Made by a program: the position numbers and the translations under genes. A stretch of 64,000 nucleotides of DNA from Moraxella sp. ZY210820 (lineage in GTDB: Bacteria > Pseudomonadota > Gammaproteobacteria > Pseudomonadales > Moraxellaceae): contig NZ_CP089978.1 of NCBI RefSeq assembly GCF_030674635.1, positions 1,364,001 through 1,428,000 on the forward strand, in the 5' to 3' direction. This document shows positions 18,032 to 29,238 of this stretch, piece by piece. The notes beneath the pieces are model-generated. The model was not told where the DNA came from. It saw nothing but the letters and a program-made list of their open reading frames with translations, and did no database searches. How positions within the stretch are numbered: position 1 is the first letter of the stretch; every line of letters starts with the position of its first letter.

Positions 18032-19384
18032 ATGTCCCAACACACAGCAACACCACGTTTACAAGAAGAAATTAAACCCTTATTTGCTTTAATGATTCCT
18101 ATTCTAATCACACAATTTTCGCAAACAGGTATGGGATTAATTGATACCATTATGGCTGGACGTATGTCCGCACAGGATTTAGCTTCAATTTCTGTTGCAG
18201 TCGGCATATGGATTCCGATTATGCTATTATTCTGTGGTATTATTTTTGCTACGACACCCCTTGTTGCCAAAGCTTTAGGCGAAAAAAAGCCAAGCCAAGT
18301 GGTTAAAATTACCCAACAAGCCTTATGGTTGGCATTTGCTTTAGGCATTATTGCTCTCATTATTCTACAATTTATTCCTTTCATCTTAACATGGTTAAAT
18401 GTACCTGAAAGTCTCATTCCTAAAGCTAGTTTATTTTTACATGCCATTGGTTTTGGTATGCCTGCGGTAACAACTTATACTGCATTACGTTGTTATTCTG
18501 AAGCTTTAGGATTCCCACGTCCCGTTACCTTTATTAGTATTGGTGCATTATTTATACTTATTCCTTTAAATTATTTATTTATGTATGTACTTGGTTTTGG
18601 TGGAGCAGGTTGTGGTTTTGCTACAGCTATTTTACAATGGCTCATGTTATTTGCTTTAATTTTTCATCTGTATCGCTCACCAAATTATCAACACTATCGC
18701 TTATTTCATCGCCAACAACTTACACAATTTGATACGCAAATCATGCGTACAATTTTAGCACTTGGCATTCCAATCGGTTTTAGTATCTTCTTTGAAGTGA
18801 GTATTTTTAGTACCGCCGCTTTAGTATTAAGCCCGCTAGGTGAATTGATTATTGCAGGACATCAAGTTACTATTTCTATTACCTCCATTTTATTTATGAT
18901 TCCTATGTCATTAGCCCTTGCTCTAACCATTCGTGTAGGACGATATTATGGCGAAAAAAATTGGATAGCAATGTTATTAGTACAAAAATTAGGCTTTTTA
19001 ACTGCAACATTATTAGCACTCATCACGATGATTTTATTATGGTATTGGAAAGAACCCATTATCAACATTTATACTCAAGATAGCGAAGTAGCTAAAATTG
19101 CCTTAACCTTAGTCGTTTTTGCCATTGCTTATCAATTGGTTGATGCATGGCAAGTGTGTGCGGCAGGTTGTTTACGTGGTATGCAAGATACTAAAACACC
19201 AATGTGGATTATGTTATTTGCTTATTGGGCGGTTGCTTTTCCTATTGGATTTTATTTATCTCGTTATACCAATGTCGGTGCAAGTGGTATTTGGATAGGG
19301 TTTATTGTAGGTTTAAGTGTGGCTTGTGTCTTTTTAGTGATACAACTGTATCGCTTATACCAACAACTTTCACAAATCAAATAG
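18032..19384 (+). CDS. MATE-family multidrug efflux protein (NorM-like)
   Basis: An inner-membrane cation/drug antiporter with about 12 helices. The start at 18032 (MSQHTATPRLQ) is preferred over an in-frame start at 17993; it gives 450 residues, typical of the NorM branch. Family signatures include the helix 1 segment IPILITQFSQTGMGLIDTIMA and, in the second half, a helix-7 context with GIPIGFSIFFEVSIF. The glycine-rich VLGFGGAGCGFATA motif is also present. birA follows after only 7 bp and probably shares the transcript. Confidence 0.92.
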   Translation: MSQHTATPRLQEEIKPLFALMIPILITQFSQTGMGLIDTIMAGRMSAQDLASISVAVGIWIPIMLLFCGIIFATTPLVAKALGEKKPSQVVKITQQALWLAFALGIIALIILQFIPFILTWLNVPESLIPKASLFLHAIGFGMPAVTTYTALRCYSEALGFPRPVTFISIGALFILIPLNYLFMYVLGFGGAGCGFATAILQWLMLFALIFHLYRSPNYQHYRLFHRQQLTQFDTQIMRTILALGIPIGFSIFFEVSIFSTAALVLSPLGELIIAGHQVTISITSILFMIPMSLALALTIRVGRYYGEKNWIAMLLVQKLGFLTATLLALITMILLWYWKEPIINIYTQDSEVAKIALTLVVFAIAYQLVDAWQVCAAGCLRGMQDTKTPMWIMLFAYWAVAFPIGFYLSRYTNVGASGIWIGFIVGLSVACVFLVIQLYRLYQQLSQIK

Positions 19385-19391
19385 GTGCAAT

Positions 19392-20159
19392 ATGCTCAAT
19401 TTACAGCAAGATTTAATTCAAAATACCATTATTCATCAAGGCTATACGCTACCTGATGTGATGTTAATACAAACATCTACCACCTCAACCAATGATGATT
19501 TATTACAACTTTGCCAACAACAACCACACATTCAATCAGCTTTAGTTTGTAGCGAATCACAAACACAAGGACGTGGACAGCATCAACGGCAATGGTGTTC
19601 TCCACAAGGTAATATTTACTTTAGCAGTTTAGTACAATTACAACGCCCTTTAGATGGTAAATTAGCCTTAGAAGTGGCACTTAATATTATTCATTGCCCA
19701 AGTTTACAGGATTATCCATTACAAATTAAATGGGCAAATGATTTATATAGCCCACAAGGTAAATGGGGAGGGATTTTAATTGAACCAGTCGATCAACACC
19801 GTGTGATTGTAGGAATCGGAATTAATCTACAACCACTATCAGAGCAACAACGCTCACAAATCACACAGGCTTGTACATCGTTAAGTGAATTAAATATTAC
19901 CATACAAGCCAATCCATTTATTGCTGAATTGTATATTGCCATGCAAAATGCGGCACAATGGTTTAATTATGGTAGCCAAAACTTAAAACAACGCTTTAAC
20001 CATGTTGCCTATCAACTCAATGAAATGATTGAATTTGAATATCAGCAACAAATTTTAAAAGGTCGTTTTTTAGGCATTCATGATGATGGGGCTTTAATTT
20101 TACATCATCAACACGGCGAGCAATATTTTTATAATGGACGTATGTTGATTCAACAATAA
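19392..20159 (+). CDS. birA: Biotin-[acetyl-CoA-carboxylase] ligase, catalytic type without HTH
   Basis: The enzyme activates biotin to biotinyl-AMP and attaches it to the biotin carboxyl carrier protein. Visible motifs are the biotin-loop QGRGQHQRQW (usual GRGRxGRxW), IKWANDLY, GKWGGILIE and the IVGIGINL strand, then the C-terminal SH3-like domain. At 255 residues it lacks the N-terminal winged helix of E. coli BirA, so it is a monofunctional (group I) ligase that should not repress bio genes. coaX, its frequent neighbour, is absent here; truC follows instead. Confidence 0.92.
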   Translation: MLNLQQDLIQNTIIHQGYTLPDVMLIQTSTTSTNDDLLQLCQQQPHIQSALVCSESQTQGRGQHQRQWCSPQGNIYFSSLVQLQRPLDGKLALEVALNIIHCPSLQDYPLQIKWANDLYSPQGKWGGILIEPVDQHRVIVGIGINLQPLSEQQRSQITQACTSLSELNITIQANPFIAELYIAMQNAAQWFNYGSQNLKQRFNHVAYQLNEMIEFEYQQQILKGRFLGIHDDGALILHHQHGEQYFYNGRMLIQQ

Positions 20160-20179
20160 TCTATGATAATGTATCAAAA

Positions 20180-20935
20180 ATGACACTCACTATTCTCTAT
20201 CAAGATGATTATATCGTTGCCGTGAATAAGCCAGCTAAAATGTTGGTTCATCGCTCGTGGCTAGATAAATATGAAACGACATTTGTTATGCAAACTCTGC
20301 GAGACCAAATTGGGCAATTGGTTTATCCTGTTCATCGCTTAGACCGTCCAACATCTGGCGTGTTATTATTTGCGTTAAATCCACAAGTTGCTCACACTTT
20401 AGCCTTACAATTTGAACATCATCATGTTGAAAAAGTGTATTGGGCAATTGTGCGTGGTGCCATCAAAAATCCTGCTCGTATCGATTATGCCCTAAAACCC
20501 CGCCTTGATAAAATTGCCGATAAATTTGCCAATCAAGATAAAGAAGCCGAACCTGCTATTACCGATTATTGTTGTTTAGGTACGGTAGAGTTACCTTTTG
20601 TGTCGTGTCAGCGATTTACCACTTCTCGCTATTCATGGCTTGAACTTCGCCCACTCACAGGCAGAAAACATCAATTAAGACGACATTTAAAGCATATTTT
20701 TCATCCGATTGTTGGCGATACCACCTATGGCGATAAAAAACAAAATCGGGCTGTTATAGCAAATCTTGGTATTAGCCGTTTAATGCTTCATGCTCGTTCG
20801 TTAAGTTTTACTCACCCTATTTTAAACACTAAAATGACCGTTGTCGCAGATGTTGATGATGAGTTTGGGAAGTTTTTGGCAGAATTTCAAAATTGTTCTT
20901 CTGATATGAAATCGCATCAACACACTAATGTGTAA
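20180..20935 (+). CDS. truC: tRNA pseudouridine(65) synthase TruC-like
   Basis: An RluA-family pseudouridine synthase. The catalytic Asp lies in VHRLDRPTSGVLLFAL, and the LRPLTGRKHQLRRHLKHI segment with the following PIVGDTTYGD match the TruC subgroup, which modifies U65 of some tRNAs. The protein is 251 residues, has no S4 domain (as expected for TruC) and begins LTILYQDDYIVAVNKPAKML. It lies 20 bp after birA, probably in the same transcript. Its 3' end overlaps the convergent exported-protein gene by 11 bp. Confidence 0.88.
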   Translation: MTLTILYQDDYIVAVNKPAKMLVHRSWLDKYETTFVMQTLRDQIGQLVYPVHRLDRPTSGVLLFALNPQVAHTLALQFEHHHVEKVYWAIVRGAIKNPARIDYALKPRLDKIADKFANQDKEAEPAITDYCCLGTVELPFVSCQRFTTSRYSWLELRPLTGRKHQLRRHLKHIFHPIVGDTTYGDKKQNRAVIANLGISRLMLHARSLSFTHPILNTKMTVVADVDDEFGKFLAEFQNCSSDMKSHQHTNV

Positions 20936-21365
20936 TATAACAAAAATCGAGCTGTTTACTTTTATAGCATACTAATGTTTTGTTCCAGCTTTTATCAGCG
21001 TTCAATTTACTAATCTCTTTAAAAGACAAACTACGATAATAAATCCTTGCCTTATTTTGATTTACAGTCATCTCTTTAGCAACGATACGCTCACTATTAT
21101 GGGCTATTTTAATATTATTTGTGGTCTTTATTTTATGACCGTTAGCGAGTATAAATTCTTTTTGGTCAATGTCTGTACTCGTATTATCTTCTATATCTCG
21201 CCCTGACATACCGCTATAGATACAAGATTGTTGCTGATGTAATTGGTTGTTTTTGAAAATATAACAAGTCGCTTTCATATTTTCAAAAGTGCCATAAGCC
21301 GAAAACGCATGATTTGACACGAATAGTCCAATACTCATAAGAAGTATTTTCACTGATTTTTTCAT
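20925..21365 (-). CDS. Exported small protein, unknown
   Basis: A 146-residue protein. The start at 21365 (MKKSVKILLMSIGLF) has GGAG 7 nt upstream and opens a signal peptide cleaved near NHAFSA (about residue 23). A longer in-frame version from 21431 would bury that signal. Mature residues include cysteines in KATCYIF, QQSCIYSG, TLVCYKS and DFCYITH, which could form two disulfides in the periplasm. No family is recognised. It converges with truC with an 11-bp overlap, and MITE-like copy B lies upstream. Confidence 0.65.
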   Translation of the reverse strand: MKKSVKILLMSIGLFVSNHAFSAYGTFENMKATCYIFKNNQLHQQQSCIYSGMSGRDIEDNTSTDIDQKEFILANGHKIKTTNNIKIAHNSERIVAKEMTVNQNKARIYYRSLSFKEISKLNADKSWNKTLVCYKSKQLDFCYITH

Positions 21366-21422
21366 CGGTATTCTCCATAAAATATGATTATTTTGATTAT
21401 CGCAAAAAATACTAAACACGTC

Positions 21423-21569
21423 TATAGTCAAATAACTTAAAAACTAGTAAAAAATTCACCATTGTACCGTAGGGGCGAATCATATTCGCCCTGTATAAAT
21501 ATCGTATTTATTGGGCAAATGTGATTTGCCCCTACAGGTCTGTACTAATTTTTAGCTTAAATCACCAAA
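21423..21569 (-). repeat. MITE-like element, copy B (inverted)
   Basis: The same element as 3520-3660 in the opposite orientation. The TATAGTC end and the two internal palindromes (GGGCGAATCATATTCGCCC and GGGCAAATGTGATTTGCCC) are well kept. The other terminal repeat (21542-21569) is diverged in its outer half. It lies between two unknown exported-protein genes. Confidence 0.75.
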
Positions 21570-21574
21570 CAATA

Positions 21575-21610
21575 AAAAACAACACGCCCCATTTGGAGCA
21601 TGTTGTTTTT
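21575..21610 (-). terminator. Intrinsic terminator of the 21.7 kb lipoprotein gene
   Basis: AAAAACAACA (21575-21584) pairs with TGTTGTTTTT (21601-21610), with extra pairing inward. On the minus strand it ends in a T-run and lies about 60 nt after the stop. Confidence 0.8.
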
Positions 21611-21667
21611 CACTATGGTAGGCGTAAACTCTACCATAAAGAGTATTGCCATTTTTGCTAAACAAAC

Positions 21668-22123
21668 TTAAAATTTTTTCACAAACTGCCCATTCATCAT
21701 TTGAGGAATGACTTGTTTTAGTTCAGCAACTCGTCTTTCATTACAAAAATCTTTAATTTTTTGTTGCTGGATAAAATGAAAATCTATGCCATTGATTTCG
21801 TGAATAAATTCATCGTGTCCGTATTTTTTAGCAAGGAATGTGATGATTTTCTTACTATCCACAGCCATGCCACAAGTTTTTGCCCCTGCCGTTCTTGACC
21901 ACGCATATTGCAAATTACTATCCCACCCCATTGCATCAACTCCAGTAAAACCATTGTCATAATGATATTTATAAGTATTACTGTCAATGCTATAAGCCGT
22001 CATTCCACCTTTACCAGAATAATTGCCATATTCACTATGAGTTGTGCCATTACCACTCGTTGTACCTGTGTTGGTACAACCAACCATTAATAGTACAACC
22101 GCAGAAAGTGCTACTTTTTTCAT
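21668..22123 (-). CDS. Small lipoprotein, unknown
   Basis: A 151-residue protein with a clear lipoprotein signal (MKKVALSAVVLLMVGC; Cys16). A Gly/Ser/Thr-rich spacer of about 30 residues follows, then a compact domain with two cysteines (GAKTCGMAV, KDFCNERR). No enzyme motif or named family is recognised. With Asn and Thr after the lipobox cysteine, an outer-membrane location is likely. It has its own terminator and lies downstream of the katG terminator. Confidence 0.65.
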   Translation of the reverse strand: MKKVALSAVVLLMVGCTNTGTTSGNGTTHSEYGNYSGKGGMTAYSIDSNTYKYHYDNGFTGVDAMGWDSNLQYAWSRTAGAKTCGMAVDSKKIITFLAKKYGHDEFIHEINGIDFHFIQQQKIKDFCNERRVAELKQVIPQMMNGQFVKKF

Positions 22124-22188
22124 AAAAACCCTTAAAATAAAAAATTATCTTGATTTGAATTTTATCATAATCGCAAAAAAAAAAACAA

Positions 22189-22218
22189 AAAACGACACCC
22201 TTTACAGAGTGCCGTTTT
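22189..22218 (-). terminator. Intrinsic terminator of katG
   Basis: AAAACGACAC (22189-22198) pairs with GTGCCGTTTT (22209-22218), 9 of 10 positions. On the minus strand it is followed by a long T-rich run, and it lies 19 nt after the katG stop. Confidence 0.88.
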
Positions 22219-22236
22219 CTTAATTAACCGCTTAGA

Positions 22237-24429
<2,193 letters not shown>

Positions 24430-24675
24430 CTAGTTTCTTAACTTCGGCTTTGGGTTGATATAATGGGTCAGTATTAAAACCAACCTGCTTTCTCTATAGT
24501 CTCAGTATAATACATTTTTTAAAATCGGTAAAATAGAATATTTTTTTATTTTAAATCGATTTATTCTATTAAAAAATATAAATCATTGATATTATTATAT
24601 TCTTATAAATTACCCTATATTCACTAGTTACGTATTTACAACAAAACCATAAAAATAATAGGTCTATTTTAATTC

Positions 24676-25560
24676 TTAACTACCAAACCACAAAGAAAAT
24701 GAAATATTCAACCATACCCATAATCCTACCCAACGATTATTTAAAAATGCCCAAAATGTCCACTTAGGCTCACGTTGATAAGTTTTAACATATTGATATA
24801 CAAATAAAAATAGCATTCCAATTAAGCATACCCAACCATAAGGTTGTAAAATATTTTCTCGCCAAAACACTATCGCTAATAAAAACATCGCAATTGCTTG
24901 TAATATTGCAATAATTATTAAATCATAGCGACCAAATAAAATAGCTGTCGATTTTACACCAATTTTTAAATCATATTCCCTATCTGTCATGGCGTATTGT
25001 GTATCATAAGCGACTGTCCATGCCAAATTAGCAAAATACAATAACCAGCAACTCAAATCAGGCGTTTTACCAACCGCTACATAAGCCATCGGAATGGACC
25101 ATGAAAATGCCATACCTAAAAAAACTTGTGGTAAATGTGTATAGCGTTTCATAAATGGATAAATAAATGCCAACCCTACCGCACCAAAAGACCAATAAAA
25201 CACTTCAATCGGCAAAAATAATAATAAACTTGCACTTGCTAACACAAAAAATAGAAAAACTGCAACCGCTTCCCAACTTTTAATGATACCAGTAGCTAAT
25301 GGACGATGTTTGGTACGTTCCACATGAGCATCAACTTTACGGTCAGCAAAATCATTAATCGCACACCCTGCAGCACGCATAAAAATTGCACCTAAAGTCA
25401 ATAAGATAAAAGTTTTAACATCAGGTAAGCCTTGACTTGCCATAAATAATGCCCACATGGTTGGATAAAATACCAACTCCGTGCCAATTGGTTTATCAAA
25501 TCGGCATAAATAATAATATGCAGTTAAACGTTGTTGCCATGTTGTTGTAGATGTGGACAT
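24676..25560 (-). CDS. ubiA: 4-hydroxybenzoate polyprenyltransferase
   Basis: The enzyme prenylates 4-hydroxybenzoate in the inner membrane, an early membrane-bound step of ubiquinone synthesis. Both aspartate-rich Mg-diphosphate motifs are present: NDFADRKVDAHVERTKHRPL, and YDTQYAMTDREYDLKIGVKS in the second half. About eight or nine hydrophobic helices and a length of 294 match the family. ubiC is not adjacent. Two UbiH-type hydroxylases of the same pathway lie at 34.7-37.2 kb. Confidence 0.95.
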   Translation of the reverse strand: MSTSTTTWQQRLTAYYYLCRFDKPIGTELVFYPTMWALFMASQGLPDVKTFILLTLGAIFMRAAGCAINDFADRKVDAHVERTKHRPLATGIIKSWEAVAVFLFFVLASASLLLFLPIEVFYWSFGAVGLAFIYPFMKRYTHLPQVFLGMAFSWSIPMAYVAVGKTPDLSCWLLYFANLAWTVAYDTQYAMTDREYDLKIGVKSTAILFGRYDLIIIAILQAIAMFLLAIVFWRENILQPYGWVCLIGMLFLFVYQYVKTYQREPKWTFWAFLNNRWVGLWVWLNISFSLWFGS

Positions 25561-25592
25561 TAAATTACACCTAATTAATTCAATTATAAACT

Positions 25593-25736
25593 AACATGAA
25601 TTCAGTTTACATTAAATTTTATAACTCATTGAAGTATAAAGATTAAGTAGGAAAAAAGTATGCGCACCGTTTCGATAAAATTTGTAAAAAACAGGTCTTA
25701 CGAAACAGTGTTTTTCCATTCCTACCCCCGATCGAT
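25593..25736 (+). repeat. Direct repeat flanking the glycosyltransferase cassette, left copy
   Basis: About 140 bp shared with 29238-29378 in the same orientation. Common blocks include a TGAATTCRG start, TATAAAGATTAAGTAGG, a GCGCACC..TTTGATAAAA-type block and CTTACGAAACA. The rest of the gap from 25561 to 25899 is AT-rich and holds no gene. Confidence 0.7.
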
Positions 25737-25899
25737 TAAATTTATCTTTGCTTTAATATCAAATAATTATATTTTAAAATACTCCAAGCTCACATTAATA
25801 TATTATACATAAGCACATGACAAAAAACATCTAAAGCAGTCTATATTAATGATTTCTTCAGATTTAAATCCCAAAATCAGTACTCTCAAATAAGTTGTA

Positions 25900-26730
25900 T
25901 CATTTAAATCCAATTTTATCAACGGTATATTTATGTTTTTGTTTAGGAAATAACTTATTTATTTCTCTAATTATCTTTTCTTTTAATGTTCGTTTGGTTT
26001 TTAAACTAAAAAAATTACGCTGCTCAGCATTTGGTAAAGCTGAAATATCGGTATAAATTTCTGATTTAAATAATGTTGATACATCAATATTCACACCATT
26101 ATGTATAACATTTTGCCCTTGAATACATAAAGCAGGTGATAGTTGATAAATAATTTTCAATTCACTTGGTTGAATATGGGAATTAAAAGGATAATGACCA
26201 AATAGTAAATTATCAGCAATTGTTATTTTCTTCATCTGTTTTATATAATCTAAAATACTTTTCGCTCCATCTAATGATAAAATATACCCTGCAGTTCCCC
26301 AACTAATATCTTGAAGCTGTCTTAACTTACGATTATCAAAAACATCTATATTATCATTAGACATCTTCACACAGGGATTAAAAACTTCTAAACGAATAAT
26401 ATGACATTGTGGTAAGATCCAATTACTCTCATTCAAGAATAAATGTGCATTTTGCCCTAAATAAATATCATCTTCAAAAATAGCAATATATTTTTGTTGC
26501 TCATCAACTGCTTTTTGCCATAAACAAACGTGACTTAATAAACAAGCAATCTCTCCTTGAGTTAAACTAACGTTTTCAATATTAATATTAAATTTATCTA
26601 TTACATCAAGCATTGTAGAAGGAGTAATAGCATCAAAAAACTGAAATTGTATTCCTTGCTTACCAAACTCTTGCTCAATATGCCAACGACGTTCAATAGA
26701 AGCTACAAGACTAATCACATAATTATTCAT
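25900..26730 (-). CDS. GT25-family glycosyltransferase (LOS biosynthesis-type)
   Basis: Predicted to add a hexose to the lipooligosaccharide core at the cytoplasmic membrane. Family features in order: start MNNYVISLVASIERR, GEIACLLSHVCLWQKAVD, the acidic IFEDDIYL (DxD-type metal site) and ISWGTAGYILSLDGAK. A basic C-terminal tail (KEKIIREINKLFPKQKHK) could hold it to the membrane. It has 276 residues and is last of three minus-strand genes (25900-28288) with gaps of 3 and 10 bp, surely one transcript. Substrate and linkage cannot be told from sequence. Confidence 0.85.
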   Translation of the reverse strand: MNNYVISLVASIERRWHIEQEFGKQGIQFQFFDAITPSTMLDVIDKFNINIENVSLTQGEIACLLSHVCLWQKAVDEQQKYIAIFEDDIYLGQNAHLFLNESNWILPQCHIIRLEVFNPCVKMSNDNIDVFDNRKLRQLQDISWGTAGYILSLDGAKSILDYIKQMKKITIADNLLFGHYPFNSHIQPSELKIIYQLSPALCIQGQNVIHNGVNIDVSTLFKSEIYTDISALPNAEQRNFFSLKTKRTLKEKIIREINKLFPKQKHKYTVDKIGFK

Positions 26731-26733
26731 AAA

Positions 26734-27525
26734 TTAAATCTCATTATTTAACATTTTAGCTAAAACACTCTGTTCATCTATTTTTTCTAAATCAATTTTT
26801 CGTAAAACTTCATTATATAAATGAACACATAACGTACGTTTAGTCGTAATATCTGCTATATCTAAATTTCCATTAATAAGATGTTTAATACATGTATAAT
26901 GTACAGGATATAAAATATCAATATCTTGTACATAATGTAAAATCTTATTTTGTTGTACAAAATATGTAATAGCTTCAGGACCTATTGCACCCCATGGCAT
27001 ATCTGCAATATGTTTTGCCATACCTAACATTTTTTTAAATTTTAACCGTCTTTGTTTCTTTTTAGGATACCAAAGTGGAATAAAATTTTCATCATGGCTA
27101 ATCTCTATCAATTTCTGTAGTAAAACACTCTCTTTAGGTAATGCTAAAATAGCACCATTAATTTTGCTATCATCTTCAAAACCCAATAAATATCCATGTT
27201 CAGGAATAATTAAAGGCTTAATACAATACACATCACAATCTACATAAATACCATGATCAATATGTTTTAATAACTCATAACGAAATATATCTGAAAATAA
27301 CGCATAACTGCCTGTAGCATTATGACGGATAATATTTTGTTTGGGAATAATATGATTTGCATCACAAATTATGACACCTTTGGGTAAATCTTTAATTTCT
27401 CCATAGGTATGTAAATAAACTTGATGCCCTTGTTTAACAAAAGAACTCAAACAGCAACTAGAAATTCTACCTAAAGTATCCCCAATCCATAAAGCATGAA
27501 TACTCGGTAAAGATAAATTTTGCAT
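26734..27525 (-). CDS. GT32-like glycosyltransferase with DxD motif
   Basis: A 263-residue enzyme of the glycosyltransferase group with a DxD sugar-binding region (capsular polysaccharide synthesis type). IPSIHALWIGDTLGR-like N-terminal strands precede SDIFRYELLKHIDHGIYVDCDVYCIKP, which holds the DCD metal and sugar-nucleotide motif. FEDDSKINGAILA and PWGAIGPEAITYF follow. It is the middle gene of the three-gene minus-strand operon, 3 bp upstream of the GT25 gene. The acceptor is presumably LOS core; this is inferred from its neighbours. Confidence 0.82.
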   Translation of the reverse strand: MQNLSLPSIHALWIGDTLGRISSCCLSSFVKQGHQVYLHTYGEIKDLPKGVIICDANHIIPKQNIIRHNATGSYALFSDIFRYELLKHIDHGIYVDCDVYCIKPLIIPEHGYLLGFEDDSKINGAILALPKESVLLQKLIEISHDENFIPLWYPKKKQRRLKFKKMLGMAKHIADMPWGAIGPEAITYFVQQNKILHYVQDIDILYPVHYTCIKHLINGNLDIADITTKRTLCVHLYNEVLRKIDLEKIDEQSVLAKMLNNEI

Positions 27526-27535
27526 AGAAAACCTA

Positions 27536-28288
27536 CTATTGTGGATATGAATTCAAAGATAATTTATTGATTTGCATTTTAATTTTCTCTATATGGGAAA
27601 GAGATACTATTTTTTCAGAATACTTCATATTACGCTCTTGCTCAATATAACTCATATTCTGATTTTCATCTAAATCAGGGTGATTAAAAATATAAGTCAT
27701 ATAAAAATGAACATTTTCATTCATTAAACCTTGCCAATGGTCGCAAATCTGTATAGGTTGATGATAATCTAATAGCACTTTTGCCATTGCTCTATCAACT
27801 ATATATGCATAAGTAAAGTGCATACGCTCATAAAAATAAGGATGTACTTGTAGAATAGGACGATTAAAAAGACTTTGTGATAATAAATAGCCTCGCACTT
27901 TTCTACAAATTTTCATTTGTACACCACCTAAACTTAGAAAAAATGGAGAGGAAAGTGCTAAATGCTGGATTTCTTGCTCAAGTTGTTTTAAATCAATAGA
28001 ACAAGTTTGGATAGCATCATCTTCAAAAATCAATGCATATTGCTCATCAGAATCTAAAAAATCCTGTAAACACATCAAATGTGATTTAGTACACCCCCAT
28101 TCTCCTAAAGTGAGTGGTCGAATACGTCCTGCAACTGCTTGTTGAAAATAATCTTTTGCCGACTGCTGATAAGCATTAAATCCTACAATTTGAAACTCAT
28201 TAACAAAAGGTTTAATAAATTCTTGATTTAAAAAACTTTGTAATCTTGGACTATCTACTTGCTCAATACTGACTATATATTTTTTCAT
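27536..28288 (-). CDS. GT25-like glycosyltransferase
   Basis: A 250-residue enzyme similar in plan to the GT25 protein at 25.9 kb: MKKYIVSIEQVDSPRLQSF start, LTLGEWGCTKSHLMCLQDFL, and the acidic LIFEDDAIQT. The YAYIVDRAMAKVLL segment corresponds to the Gly-rich GYILS part of its relative. The start at 28288 (ATG) is preferred over an in-frame TTG at 28300. It is first gene of the operon 28288-25900 and divergent from the gene at 28378, with an 89-bp gap between them that should hold both promoters. Confidence 0.82.
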   Translation of the reverse strand: MKKYIVSIEQVDSPRLQSFLNQEFIKPFVNEFQIVGFNAYQQSAKDYFQQAVAGRIRPLTLGEWGCTKSHLMCLQDFLDSDEQYALIFEDDAIQTCSIDLKQLEQEIQHLALSSPFFLSLGGVQMKICRKVRGYLLSQSLFNRPILQVHPYFYERMHFTYAYIVDRAMAKVLLDYHQPIQICDHWQGLMNENVHFYMTYIFNHPDLDENQNMSYIEQERNMKYSEKIVSLSHIEKIKMQINKLSLNSYPQ

Positions 28289-28377
28289 TGTATTGCTCAA
28301 AAATCAATTTGTACTTGCAAATTATACTTGATTTTTTTTAAAATGAGAATATTCATCAATATTTGTAGAACATACTT

Positions 28378-29238
28378 ATGCTTCGTCATTTACAAAAAAA
28401 ATTTTATGACTTAACACGTCAAAAACATCAACAGCACGAACAATGGTTTTTACGCTTTGCTTTTACTGACAATCCATTCAAATGGAGAGATTTACATTTT
28501 TTTGAAATCCATCCACCCAAAAATATGATTTATGCTGACCCTTTTGTCGCTAAGCATCAAAACAAAACATTTATTATTTTTGAAATTGATAATCATCAAT
28601 CTCCGCATGGCTATCTCGGTGCGTGTGAAATTTTTGCCGATGGCACACATAGTGAAGTCCAGACCATTTTAAACTGTGAATATCATTTATCTTATCCATT
28701 TATTTTTAATTATCATAATCAATGGTTTATGATTCCAGAAACATCTGCTAATAAAACCATAGAATTATGGCAAGAGGTTGATTTTCCTTATCAGTGGCAA
28801 AAAAAACAAGTTTTAATTGACAATATTGAAGCAGTAGATAGTACGCTCTATCAACATAATGGTCTATTTTATTTGCTTACAAGTACCAAACAAAATACTA
28901 AAAAATTTGGTAATCGTTTAGATATCTTTTATAGTAATGATTTACTAAATGGAACATGGCAAGCTCATCCACAAAATCCTGTAAAGCAAACTTTACTCTA
29001 TGAACGCCCTGCTGGCAATTTATTTACATACAATGATAAACTCTATCGTCCTGTACAAGACTCTATTAAACGCTATGGCGGTGCAATGGAGTTAAGACAA
29101 ATCAACCAACTTTCACCACAACAATATAGTGAACAATGTATCGATAAAATCAATCCCCAATCCTTTAATTGTATGGGCTCACATACCTTTAGTTTTTCTG
29201 AAAATGTATTAGTTATGGATGCTTTACATTTAGTATAA
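28378..29238 (+). CDS. GINT1/GH43-like beta-propeller protein in LOS cluster
   Basis: A 286-residue protein resembling the bacterial family annotated as glucosamine inositolphosphorylceramide transferase N-terminal domain, a five-bladed propeller of GH43/GH32 type. Features are IYADPFVAKHQNKTFIIFE, YHLSYPFIFNYHNQWFMIPE, VDSTLYQHNGLFYLLTS and YERPAGNLFTYNDKLYRPVQD, repeated Tyr/Trp-rich blade motifs with acidic residues. The role may be hydrolase, transferase or glycan binding. Acinetobacter outer-core loci often hold a comparable predicted glycosyl hydrolase gene. It reads opposite to its glycosyltransferase neighbours and ends beside the right direct repeat. Confidence 0.7.
   Translation: MLRHLQKKFYDLTRQKHQQHEQWFLRFAFTDNPFKWRDLHFFEIHPPKNMIYADPFVAKHQNKTFIIFEIDNHQSPHGYLGACEIFADGTHSEVQTILNCEYHLSYPFIFNYHNQWFMIPETSANKTIELWQEVDFPYQWQKKQVLIDNIEAVDSTLYQHNGLFYLLTSTKQNTKKFGNRLDIFYSNDLLNGTWQAHPQNPVKQTLLYERPAGNLFTYNDKLYRPVQDSIKRYGGAMELRQINQLSPQQYSEQCIDKINPQSFNCMGSHTFSFSENVLVMDALHLV

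Noticed and set aside
19392..20159. BirA apparently lacking its N-terminal DNA-binding domain, as if truncated.
   Set aside because: Only 7 bp separate it from the upstream gene and the product starts normally. Monofunctional ligases without HTH are common.
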